Shown: positions 26,261-34,036 of the stretch, one piece after another
Position numbering within the stretch: position 1 is the stretch's first letter
Layout: every line of letters begins with the position of its first letter
DNA from: Desulfosporosinus orientis DSM 765
GTDB taxonomy: Bacteria; Bacillota; Desulfitobacteriia; Desulfitobacteriales; Desulfitobacteriaceae
NCBI RefSeq assembly: GCF_000235605.1
Contig: NC_016584.1
Coordinates: 1,848,001-1,912,000 of the forward strand
Direction: 5' to 3'
Length of the DNA: 64,000 nucleotides
The notes under the pieces: generated by a model
Database searches by the model: none
The model's input: only the letters and a program-made list of their open reading frames with translations
Told to the model about the DNA's origin: nothing
Position numbers and translations under genes: made by a program

Positions 26261-27151
26261 GTGGAACTACGTCAGCTTGAATATTTCACGGTTGTGGCAG
26301 AAGAGCTGCATTTTGGCCGCGCGGCAACGCGCTTACAGATGACACAACCGCCTTTAAGTCAACAAATTTTACTGCTTGAAAGGGAACTTGGAATAAAGTT
26401 GCTAAAGAGATCAAAACGCCATGTCGAGCTGACAGACGCCGGAAAAGTTTTTTTGCAGGAAGTTCGCCGCATCCTTACTCACTTAGAACGGGCTAAGGAT
26501 GCAGCTTTAAGAGCACAGATGGGAATACTTGGCCGCTTAGAGCTGGGTTTTGTCGGCTCTGCAACCTTCGATATTCTTCCCATCATAGTTCGGGCGTTCC
26601 GGGAACAGTATCCCGATGTTGATTTGGTTCTTCATGAAATGCCTACACCAAAGCAAATTAAGGCATTTCACAATAAGTCCATCGACATTGGCTTTGTAAG
26701 AACTCCTGTGGTTGATCCGCTCATATCACATTTGACAATTCAGCAAGAGAAATGTATCGCCGTTATGCCCAAGTCTCATCCCCTGGCAGAACGTACTTCA
26801 ATATCCATGGGTGAACTGAGCACAGAACAATTTATATTAGTGGAAAGGGATATTTGGCCGAGCTGGTATGATGATATCCTCTCAAAATGTTACGATGCCG
26901 GTTTCAGCCCCATCATCCGTCAGTACGTCAAAGAAATCCAGACCATCGTTGGCTTGGTTGCAGCAGGATTGGGTGTTAGTATCGTACCAAGATCAACAGC
27001 GAATATACAGGCAAGGGACGTTATGTATGTGGACATCAGGGGAGAAGCCCCGCAAGTAGAAATGAGCATCGCCTGGCGAACAGATAATAATTCAACCTTG
27101 ATTAAACAATTTCTCGATATAGCAACACGATACATTGGGTGTGCCAGGTAG
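26261..27151 (+). CDS. LysR-family regulator
   Basis: 296 residues. GTG 26261 follows AGGAGGAG. The N-terminal winged helix (MELRQLEYFTVVAEELHFGRAA, residues 1-22, and LSQQILLLERELGIKLLKR) is the LysR DNA-binding domain; ~90-290 is the two-lobe effector domain. It belongs to the CynR/BenM-like branch by its start. It probably controls the EamA carrier across the operator at 26219. Nine bases after its stop a fragment of the thiolase gene begins, so the end of this gene lies at a rearrangement border. Confidence 0.9.
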   Translation: MELRQLEYFTVVAEELHFGRAATRLQMTQPPLSQQILLLERELGIKLLKRSKRHVELTDAGKVFLQEVRRILTHLERAKDAALRAQMGILGRLELGFVGSATFDILPIIVRAFREQYPDVDLVLHEMPTPKQIKAFHNKSIDIGFVRTPVVDPLISHLTIQQEKCIAVMPKSHPLAERTSISMGELSTEQFILVERDIWPSWYDDILSKCYDAGFSPIIRQYVKEIQTIVGLVAAGLGVSIVPRSTANIQARDVMYVDIRGEAPQVEMSIAWRTDNNSTLIKQFLDIATRYIGCAR

Positions 27152-27159
27152 AAAAGATA

Positions 27160-27333
27160 ACTTTAAAAATTACGGCTGTCCCTTGGTTTACGGGCATCCC
27201 CAGGGACCCACTGCCGGCAGGGCGATTATCGAGATGATCGAAGAGCTGGTTATTCTCGGCGGCGGCTATTGCCTTTTCACCGGCTGCGCTGCAGGGGATA
27301 CCGGGGCGGCTTTGGTGGTCAAGATGTCTTGAT
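27160..27333 (+). pseudogene. Fragment of the thiolase gene (3' end)
   Basis: About 170 bases that copy 22428-22597: NYGCPLVYGHPQGPTAG through FTGCAAGDTGAALVVK-S with few changes (one is GYGL to GYCL). There is no start of the gene and no ribosome site. It stands in the same orientation as the intact thiolase. The two copies bracket the block 22.6-27.15 kb that interrupts the catabolic regulon. Confidence 0.85.
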
Positions 27334-27542
27334 ACGGAATATAGATAATTGGGCGTAAGTACCCCTTTCTTGTGTGCTCCAAATAAAAATTTGAGGAAGT
27401 TTGAAGTATGACCTAAGTGATAGAAATAATGTACATATTTCAAAGAATGGAATGCTTGCCTCGAATTCGAAATAAGGATGATGTATTTTTATCACTGACT
27501 TTTTCTTCTTTTGAATAATTGAGCCTTGTAGTAAAAAAATTC

Positions 27543-29126
27543 CTATAATAATTCAAACAGCTTTTTACCTTTGGTAAAAAGGTACATTCCTGTAATCAAC
27601 GTCAGCATAAGCAAGACGCAAACTACAGCTGTGGCAAAAACATCGAAAGAAACAACGTTTTGAAAGAGTAGGTAAATACCGGCAAATGCTCCTACCACAA
27701 ACAACATGCCAAACATTGAAATCAACACGCTAGCACTATTCTTTACCACCTGCATTTCGTTGGTAAAATCGAACCGATGGTAACGTAGATTTGCAATCAA
27801 GCCAACTAAACCGCTTAACACAGACATTAGAACTGGGATTAAACACACCCAAAGAAAAGACATAAATGAGAAATGTAAGGTTAGCGATAATATTACGCTG
27901 TCGATGATTAGCACAGGTATGGCAATTGTAAGCTGAACACATAACTTTGCTAAAAGAATCGTACCCACATCCACTGGGCTAGCTTTAAGTATCCAGAGAT
28001 TTTTGCCTTCAAGAGAGATAGACGGTGCAGTGGTATTGGCGAGTGCCGCTAAGAAACAAAATAACACTACCATACCTGCTGTTTTATTATCGGAAAACAA
28101 GTTTAAGATAGCCCTGAACTGTTTTCCGGAAAAAGACGACGAGACTGTAAATAACGTAATCAAAATCAACCCAATACTACTATTAAGTACATAGAAGGCT
28201 GAAGAAAAATATCGTCCAAATTCTTTTTGTAAAAGATTACTGAAAGGCGAGGAAACCTTGTAAGTAAGTCCTTTGGATTTAACCTTTTTCGTTGTGACAG
28301 TTTTGGATCGCAGTGATTTATACCAGCGTGACAAGATGGTCGTAAGTACTGCAAAAGGGATAAAATTAATAGCAAGGAAAATTAGCAAATCCGATAGACT
28401 GTTGTTTTTTATTGCGCTAACAAGATACCCAACAGGTGGGTAGAACTTTTGAATGCCTTCAACTAAGGAAGATGAACCGGCGACGATGGACTTAAAGTTA
28501 TTTAAAACTGCTCTTACCAAAAAATTGATACTGCCTACACAAGCGAGTATAAGAACTATATTGATAGTATTTCGTGCCCGCTTCCCCATAGAAATAAGGT
28601 TAATCAAATAGCTAATAATAACCGCCACGGCAAGAGGAATTAGCGGAATAAACAGAAATCCAAGTACAGCGCATAAATAAAACATGGTGGATGGATGTGC
28701 ATAATAGCTATAAACTCCTAGCACTGGAAGCGTAAAGATCAGATTGAGCGGCCAATTCCCCATAATTAAAGCAGTAATTTTTGAGAAAAGGATTTGATTG
28801 CTCGATAGTGGATATGAAAACAGCTGGTCAAGGTCACGACTCTCAAACAGCACGCCACTCACTGTAAACAATCCGATCATAAGTGTCATCAAGGTTAAAA
28901 CTGAGAAAAGCAGTAGTAATATAATCCATTGCAAGTGAAAAGGTTCTAGCTTGCCATAAAGCATTTTCATTATCCAGCCGAAATATACCATTAGTCCTGC
29001 GTAAACAACCCCAATTAACCAGAGATACCCTCGATCCTGCTTTTTACTAGAGGAAACACGGACTAGATTCATCTGTGCTAGTGCCATAATAATATTGACT
29101 TTTACAAGCTCGATAAATTTATTCAT
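27543..29126 (-). CDS. ABC exporter membrane subunit
   Basis: 527 residues with about 12 hydrophobic segments in two sets, typical of putative ABC-2-like exporters of Firmicutes. GVLFESRDLDQLFSYPLSSNQIL (residues ~85-107) is characteristic of this family. The start codon overlaps the end of the ATPase gene upstream (29119), so the two are coupled. The substrate is unknown; such pairs often act in antimicrobial peptide export or envelope stress. Confidence 0.8.
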   Translation of the reverse strand: MNKFIELVKVNIIMALAQMNLVRVSSSKKQDRGYLWLIGVVYAGLMVYFGWIMKMLYGKLEPFHLQWIILLLLFSVLTLMTLMIGLFTVSGVLFESRDLDQLFSYPLSSNQILFSKITALIMGNWPLNLIFTLPVLGVYSYYAHPSTMFYLCAVLGFLFIPLIPLAVAVIISYLINLISMGKRARNTINIVLILACVGSINFLVRAVLNNFKSIVAGSSSLVEGIQKFYPPVGYLVSAIKNNSLSDLLIFLAINFIPFAVLTTILSRWYKSLRSKTVTTKKVKSKGLTYKVSSPFSNLLQKEFGRYFSSAFYVLNSSIGLILITLFTVSSSFSGKQFRAILNLFSDNKTAGMVVLFCFLAALANTTAPSISLEGKNLWILKASPVDVGTILLAKLCVQLTIAIPVLIIDSVILSLTLHFSFMSFLWVCLIPVLMSVLSGLVGLIANLRYHRFDFTNEMQVVKNSASVLISMFGMLFVVGAFAGIYLLFQNVVSFDVFATAVVCVLLMLTLITGMYLFTKGKKLFELL

Positions 29127-29832
29127 TTTCCGTCAACTCCAAAAATACATCTTCGAGCGATTGTTTTCCGATAATTTGCTCGTTCGGTCCAGCTTCAATC
29201 AGTTTTCCGCCCTTGATAATGGCTATTTTATTGCAAAGCTTCTCCACAACCTCAAGCCCATGAGAGGAAAAGAAGATAGACGCCCCCTGTGTGGTCATTT
29301 CTTTCATATATTCCTTGAGTGTGTGCGATGCCTTAGGGTCAAGGCCAACGAAGGGTTCATCGAGAACGAGTAGCTTTGGCTTGTGAATGAGTGCTGAAAT
29401 AATAGCAAGCTTTTGCTTCATACCGTGCGAATAGCTAGCAATTGGAGATGAAAGAGCATCAATAATTTCTAGCTCTGTGCCGTATTTTTCGATAGCCTTC
29501 TTTCGTTCCGGGATAGAGACATCAAATATATTTGCCACAAAGTTTAGATAGCGAATACCCGTCATAAACTCGTAGAGGTCTGGATTATCCGGAATATATG
29601 CTGTGATTTTCTTACAGTCCATCGGCTTTGCTTTCACCGATAGACCGTTAATTTCAATGTCACCGCTGTCAAAATCCTGAATTCCAACAATTGCCTTGAT
29701 AGTAGTGGTCTTTCCTGCACCGTTATGCCCGATAAAGCCGTAGATGTCACCGTCTTCAACCGTGAGGCTCAAATTATCCACGGCTCTAACGCCACCGCCA
29801 TATATTTTTATTAAATTTTTTATTTTTAACAT
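29119..29832 (-). CDS. ABC exporter ATPase subunit
   Basis: 237 residues from ATG 29832. All nucleotide-binding motifs are present: Walker A GHNGAGKTT (~37), signature as YSHGMKQKLA (LSGGQ variant, ~133), Walker B LLVLDEPFVGLDP (~150) and switch His in SSHGLEVVEK (~190). It energises the membrane protein encoded immediately downstream. It is a two-gene unit, transcribed away from the catabolic genes at 30.4 kb. Confidence 0.88.
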   Translation of the reverse strand: MLKIKNLIKIYGGGVRAVDNLSLTVEDGDIYGFIGHNGAGKTTTIKAIVGIQDFDSGDIEINGLSVKAKPMDCKKITAYIPDNPDLYEFMTGIRYLNFVANIFDVSIPERKKAIEKYGTELEIIDALSSPIASYSHGMKQKLAIISALIHKPKLLVLDEPFVGLDPKASHTLKEYMKEMTTQGASIFFSSHGLEVVEKLCNKIAIIKGGKLIEAGPNEQIIGKQSLEDVFLELTENE

Positions 29833-30150
29833 TTCTTTAAAATCCCTTCTCAATGTAATATAAGCAACAAAACCAATCCTGCAATTTGTGTAAGCTGTCT
29901 ACTGCTCATGGAATCACCAAATTTTCACTGCAGCCCATTTTTTAACTGAGCTCTGTAACCTAAAACCGAATAATATATCTTCTGAAAAAATTGTCTGTCA
30001 ATTATTCTGGAGTCTTTGGGCTAGCCTCAATTGTTGTCCTCTTATTTTTTGAGTTTAAGCAAAATTATATACTTTTCGGAGAGTAGCTGATTTTCATATA
30101 ATTCCCATAACCCGATAAAAAGACATCTGAAGAAACCCTGACATTAATTG

Positions 30151-30174
30151 AGACCACGAAAGTGGTCTTTTTTA
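30151..30174 (+). terminator. Terminator hairpin
   Basis: AGACCAC-gaaa-GTGGTCT followed by TTTTT, with the stable GAAA loop. There is no gene upstream on this strand within 300 bases, so a small transcript from about 29.9-30.1 kb may end here. The rest of 29833-30200 shows nothing coding. Confidence 0.65.
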
Positions 30175-30206
30175 TAAAGGGTGTGTAATTAAAGCTGCCG
30201 CTGCAA

Positions 30207-30243
30207 AAATTTTTATCAGAATGGGGAAATAAATTTTACATTG
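30207..30243 (+). promoter_or_regulatory. Candidate activator-binding element for the promoter at 30312
   Basis: ATTTTTATCAGAATGGGGAA followed by ATAAATTTTACA. Fourth example of the TTTTACAG-like / GGGGAAA / TTTTACA layout. Confidence 0.5.
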
Positions 30244-30246
30244 ATT

Positions 30247-30270
30247 AAGCCTTGAAAAAGGCTTTTTTAC
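30247..30270 (+). terminator. Short terminator-like hairpin
   Basis: AAGCCT-tgaaa-AAGGCTT followed by TTTTAC. It lies between the activator element and the -24/-12 promoter, where it could insulate the promoter from read-through. Confidence 0.5.
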
Positions 30271-30311
30271 GAAAAGGCCGCCACCGCGGCTAAGATAGAT
30301 ACCTAGGATCT

Positions 30312-30327
30312 TGGCATTAAAATTGCA
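30312..30327 (+). promoter_or_regulatory. Sigma-54 (-24/-12) promoter for the 30.4-32.3 kb operon
   Basis: TGGCAT-taaaa-TTGCA, one change from consensus, about 80 bases before the small gene at 30408. Confidence 0.75.
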
Positions 30328-30407
30328 ATAACCTTAATTTAACTGAATAATAAAAAAACAGATTCCTAATGTCTTGACTTAATGATCGTAGAGAGGGGGT
30401 TCAAGGG

Positions 30408-30584
30408 ATGAAGCGAACTGAGATTTTGCTGAGGCAAAGGGAAAGGTTACTGACGAATGTGTTGGAGAGTAAGGAGAACCGGGCCAAGTGGCTGACCGAG
30501 CTGATGGATATCGATGATGAGATAGAGGAAATGGAGAAAAAGAGGCAGAGAGCTGAAAGGAGGTGTGTTTTAAATGCTGTTTAA
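30408..30584 (+). CDS. Small coiled-coil protein, 58 residues
   Basis: Open frame of 58 codons from ATG 30408 with GAGAGGGGG upstream. The product is very charged and helical (RQRERLLTNVLE, ELMDIDDEIEEMEKKRQRAERR), a likely coiled coil. It is the first gene after the sigma-54 promoter and overlaps the start of the 3-hydroxyacyl-CoA dehydrogenase gene by 11 bases, so it may serve for translational coupling or as a small partner protein. No family recognised. Confidence 0.6.
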   Translation: MKRTEILLRQRERLLTNVLESKENRAKWLTELMDIDDEIEEMEKKRQRAERRCVLNAV

Positions 30585-31428
30585 AACGGTAGCGGTCTTA
30601 GGTGGAGCGGGAACCATGGGTTCAGGAATTGTCCAAGCGGTGGCTCAGGCCGGGCTTCAGGTTTTACTCTTTGAGGCGGATCGGGAAGCAGCTCAGCGGG
30701 GTAAAGGCAAAATCGATAAAGTCGTGGCAAAACTGGCGGAAAAGGGCAAAATCTCCCAGGCCGATAAACAGAGCCTGATGGATCGGATTGAGCTTTGTGA
30801 TGATTTCCAGCGCCTGCAGGAGGCGGATTTGGTTGTTGAGGCCGTCTATGAAAATATTGACTTGAAAAAGGAGCTGTTCAGACAGCTGGATGCCCTGCTG
30901 AAACCGGAAGTGATTTTAGCCAGCAACACCTCCGCCTTGTCCGTGACGGAACTTGCCGGTGTGACAAAACGGCCGGACAAAGTCATTGGCCTGCATTTCT
31001 TTAACCCGGCTCCGGTTATGAAGCTGGTGGAAATCGTCATGGGTCTGACGACCAGTGAGGAAACCTATCAAGCCGCCGTTAGTTTTTGTGAGCAGATCGG
31101 CAAGAAAGTGATCAAAGCCAAAGACACCCCCGGTTTTTTAGTGAACTACCTGCAGATCCCTCTCCTCAACGGAGCGGTGGCAGCTTATGAAGCCGGCTTG
31201 GCTTCTGCCGAAGATATTGATAAAGCCTGTGTCTTGGGGATGAATCACCCCATTGGCCCTTTGGCCCTCTTAGACCTCATCGGTTTGGATAATGCCTTGG
31301 ATGTTTTTACGGCTATGTATGAAGGAACGGGAGATATGCGCTTCTGGCCCCGGACCCTTCATAAACGCTTAGTCCAGGCCGGTCATTTGGGCAGGAAAAC
31401 CGGGCAGGGTTTTTACACATACCATTAA
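30574..31428 (+). CDS. 3-hydroxyacyl-CoA dehydrogenase (second copy)
   Basis: A 284-residue paralogue of 20511-21368. Rossmann motif VLGGAGTMGSGIVQAVA (8-24), ASNTSALSV (~115), catalytic His in VIGLHFFNPAP (~138), and KAKDTPGFLVNYL (~182). AGGAGG precedes the ATG. It is followed by an enoyl-CoA hydratase gene, so together they form the hydration and oxidation steps of a beta-oxidation sequence. Having two copies within 10 kb suggests different substrate specificities. Confidence 0.92.
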   Translation: MLFKTVAVLGGAGTMGSGIVQAVAQAGLQVLLFEADREAAQRGKGKIDKVVAKLAEKGKISQADKQSLMDRIELCDDFQRLQEADLVVEAVYENIDLKKELFRQLDALLKPEVILASNTSALSVTELAGVTKRPDKVIGLHFFNPAPVMKLVEIVMGLTTSEETYQAAVSFCEQIGKKVIKAKDTPGFLVNYLQIPLLNGAVAAYEAGLASAEDIDKACVLGMNHPIGPLALLDLIGLDNALDVFTAMYEGTGDMRFWPRTLHKRLVQAGHLGRKTGQGFYTYH

Positions 31429-31429
31429 G

Positions 31430-31555
31430 ATCAGAGATAGAGATTAGAAATTAGACGATTAGACGATTAGAAGATTAGAGAGATCAGAGATCAGATCAGT
31501 GATTTAGAGACTTGAGATTAGAAATTAAGAGGCGAGAGCAGAGGAGGAGAAGGAT
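31430..31555 (+). repeat. Purine-rich degenerate repeat
   Basis: About 120 bases of AGATTAGA/GATCAGA-type units (for example GACGATTAGACGATTAGA) between two genes of the operon. It ends in GAGGAGGAGAAGG, which is the ribosome site of the hydratase gene. Looks like slippage-expanded spacer. Confidence 0.6.
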
Positions 31556-32338
31556 ATGGCAGAGAATAAGGTTGTCGAACTGACCATTGAGGAGAATGTG
31601 GGGATTATCACCATTAACAATCCGCCGGTTAACGCCCTTACCCTGGATGTGAGAGAACAGCTGAAAGAGGTTTTGGCGGATGTTGACGGCAATGAAGAAA
31701 TCAGGGCCTTGGTGATTACCGGGGCAGGGCCGAAATTCTTTGTAGCGGGTGCCGACATTAAGGATTTCCCTAATCAAATGGAAAAGGGCCCCCGGGAGAA
31801 TGCCACCATTTATAAAGACATGTTTACCTATCTTGAAGACTCACCCCGGCCTGTGATCGCCGCCTTAAACGGTTTGGCCCTGGGAGGGGGATGCGAGCTG
31901 GTTCTAGCCTGTGATCTGAGAATTGCTGATGAAAAGGCAAAGCTCGGCTTGCCTGAAGTAACCTTGGGTTTGATTCCCGGTCTGGGCGGCACCCAGCGTT
32001 TAGCCAGACTGGTGGGACCGGCCAAGGCCAAGGAGCTGCTCTTTACCGGCAGCCCTATCACGGCGGAAGAAGCCTTAAAGATCGGTTTAGTGAATCAGGT
32101 GGTTCCTGCCGGAACGGCCTTTGAGGAAGCCCTTAAGTTGGCGAAAAAACTGGCCAAAGGAGCGGGGGTGGCCATGGCCTACGGAAAATATCTGGTCAAT
32201 AAAGGCTTGGAGCTGCCCTTGCAAGACGCTATGGAGATAGAGATGCAGCATGTGGAAAAAATCTTCCTGACGGAAGATTTGAAAGAAGGCTTAGACGCCT
32301 TTATCAATAAACGTCCGCCGGTATTTAAAAACCGCTAA
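31556..32338 (+). CDS. Enoyl-CoA hydratase/isomerase family (crotonase)
   Basis: A 260-residue crotonase-fold enzyme. It hydrates a 2-enoyl-CoA to the 3-hydroxyacyl-CoA. FVAGADIKDF (~62) is the oxyanion-hole segment; LGGGCELVLACDLRIA (~105) and LGLPEVTLGLIPGLGGTQRL (~130) contain the two catalytic Glu positions of hydratases (both present). It closes the operon that starts at 30408. CaiD (carnitinyl-CoA hydratase) belongs to this family, which would fit the CaiB-like transferase, but the sequence does not decide this. Confidence 0.92.
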   Translation: MAENKVVELTIEENVGIITINNPPVNALTLDVREQLKEVLADVDGNEEIRALVITGAGPKFFVAGADIKDFPNQMEKGPRENATIYKDMFTYLEDSPRPVIAALNGLALGGGCELVLACDLRIADEKAKLGLPEVTLGLIPGLGGTQRLARLVGPAKAKELLFTGSPITAEEALKIGLVNQVVPAGTAFEEALKLAKKLAKGAGVAMAYGKYLVNKGLELPLQDAMEIEMQHVEKIFLTEDLKEGLDAFINKRPPVFKNR

Positions 32339-32370
32339 GCCGCCAAGGGCTGAACAGGATAAAGACCATA

Positions 32371-32407
32371 GCCTTTCAGGAGTTCTCGGGTAGTACTCCT
32401 GAAAGGC
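32371..32407 (+). terminator. Hairpin after the hydratase gene
   Basis: Perfect 13-base arms GCCTTTCAGGAGT and complement around 11 bases. No T run follows, so termination is likely but not certain. Confidence 0.55.
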
Positions 32408-32554
32408 TTAGTCTGCTTAGCCGGTCATAATTTTTTAAGCAGAAGAAGGAATTATTTCTATAATACAGAATATTCAATATATAACTGAAAGTTTCGAATA
32501 TGCTTGTGGTTACCGTTTTATTATCGTTATCAATGAAGAGAGGCGGAGATAAAC

Positions 32555-34003
32555 GTGACTGTTGGGTCTGATTGTATACAACCACATCCTATTCAAGAAT
32601 TACTGTCAGGAAATTTAAATTCGAATCCAGGCCAACAGTTTCTTCAGCAAATCATCGACAACTCCTATGATTCAATTTTTGTCACGGATAAATACGGCAA
32701 TGTGTTGTTAGCCAGTATCGGGACTGGGATCTTTATGGGCTATGAAAGAACGGAAGACATGATCGGAAAAAATGTCAAGGAGCATGTTAAAGACGGAATA
32801 TACGATTGGTCCCCGACTATAGAAGCCATTAAAAGCCGTTCCGTAGTCTCCGGAATCGTCAGAAACAAAAACGGCGTTCAGGAAATGGCCACCAGTAAGC
32901 CTCTTATCGATGAGCATGGGGAAATCGTCATGGTGATCACCAATGCCCGGGATACCAAACTGGTGGATGATTACATTGCCGCCCTGGAAAAAGAAAGAAG
33001 CACTGTCCACCGTTATAAAACCGCTGTGGAATACCTGAGTGATGTGGATGCGGGGAATAAAGAAATTGTAGCGGAAAGTCCCCAGATGAAAAAGATCATT
33101 AAAACCTGCAACTTCATTGCCAAGGCCGACAGTACGGTGATGCTCATCGGCGAGACGGGGACAGGGAAAGAGGTTATGGCCAGGTACATTCACCGCCATA
33201 GCCTGCGCTCCAAAGAGCCTTTTATACCTGTGAATTGCGCCGCCATTCCTCAGGAGCTGCTGGAGTCCGAATTTTTTGGCTATGTCAGAGGCGCTTTCAC
33301 CGGCGCCAATCCCCACGGGAAACCGGGGCTGTTTGAAATTGCCGATAAAGGCACCTTGTTTTTGGATGAAATTGCGGAATTGCCCATGGCGATGCAGTCG
33401 AAACTGCTGCGGGTCATTGAATCCGGAGAGGTCCAGCGGCTGGGGGACACCAACATCTATCACGCCAATGTTCGCTTTATTGCTGCCACCAACCGGGATT
33501 TAAAAGCCATGATCTCTCAAAAACTCTTCAGAAGCGATTTATACTACCGGCTCAATGTCATACCAATTAATATACCCACCCTTCGGGACCGGCCCGAGGA
33601 CATTTTGGCCTTTGCCCACAAGTTTTTAGGGGAATTAAACCGCAAATACGCCCTGAAAAAACAGTTCTCCTCTCAGGCCACCCAGTCACTTTTTAACTAT
33701 AACTGGCCGGGGAATGTGCGGGAACTGCGGAATGTTATCGAACGCTTGGTGATGACTTCCATGGGAGATATTTTGAACTTTGAAGAAGATTCACTGGTTA
33801 GCCGGAAAACCCGTCTGGATTGCGAACCCAGGCCCCAGGAGGGCGATAGGGCTTATGAGGGAACCTTGAAAAGTGTGCTTAAATCCGTGGAGGAAGAGTA
33901 TATAAGCCAGGTTTTGCGGGAGTGCGGGGGACGGATGGGAGAAGCAGCCCGGCGCTTGGGGATTCACAGGACCATGCTTTACCGCAAGCTAAATAATAAA
34001 TAG
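32555..34003 (+). CDS. Sigma-54-dependent activator with PAS domain
   Basis: 482 residues, GTG start after AGGCGGAG. A PAS domain (~25-135) is followed by a short coiled linker, the AAA+ domain with Walker A GETGTGKE (~199), GAFTGA loop (~245) and Walker B GTLFLDE (~264), and a Fis-type helix-turn-helix near the end (GEAARRLGIHRTMLYRKL). It lies after the hydratase operon and may share the control of the CoA-linked genes with the PrpR-like protein at 11479. Confidence 0.9.
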   Translation: MTVGSDCIQPHPIQELLSGNLNSNPGQQFLQQIIDNSYDSIFVTDKYGNVLLASIGTGIFMGYERTEDMIGKNVKEHVKDGIYDWSPTIEAIKSRSVVSGIVRNKNGVQEMATSKPLIDEHGEIVMVITNARDTKLVDDYIAALEKERSTVHRYKTAVEYLSDVDAGNKEIVAESPQMKKIIKTCNFIAKADSTVMLIGETGTGKEVMARYIHRHSLRSKEPFIPVNCAAIPQELLESEFFGYVRGAFTGANPHGKPGLFEIADKGTLFLDEIAELPMAMQSKLLRVIESGEVQRLGDTNIYHANVRFIAATNRDLKAMISQKLFRSDLYYRLNVIPINIPTLRDRPEDILAFAHKFLGELNRKYALKKQFSSQATQSLFNYNWPGNVRELRNVIERLVMTSMGDILNFEEDSLVSRKTRLDCEPRPQEGDRAYEGTLKSVLKSVEEEYISQVLRECGGRMGEAARRLGIHRTMLYRKLNNK

Positions 34004-34036
34004 ATAACCCTAGATAAAGCTGCGAAACCGAAACTG

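Noticed and set aside
32376-32585. 69-codon minus-strand frame before the sigma-54 activator
   Set aside because: It overlaps a terminator hairpin and the start of the activator gene and has no ribosome site.
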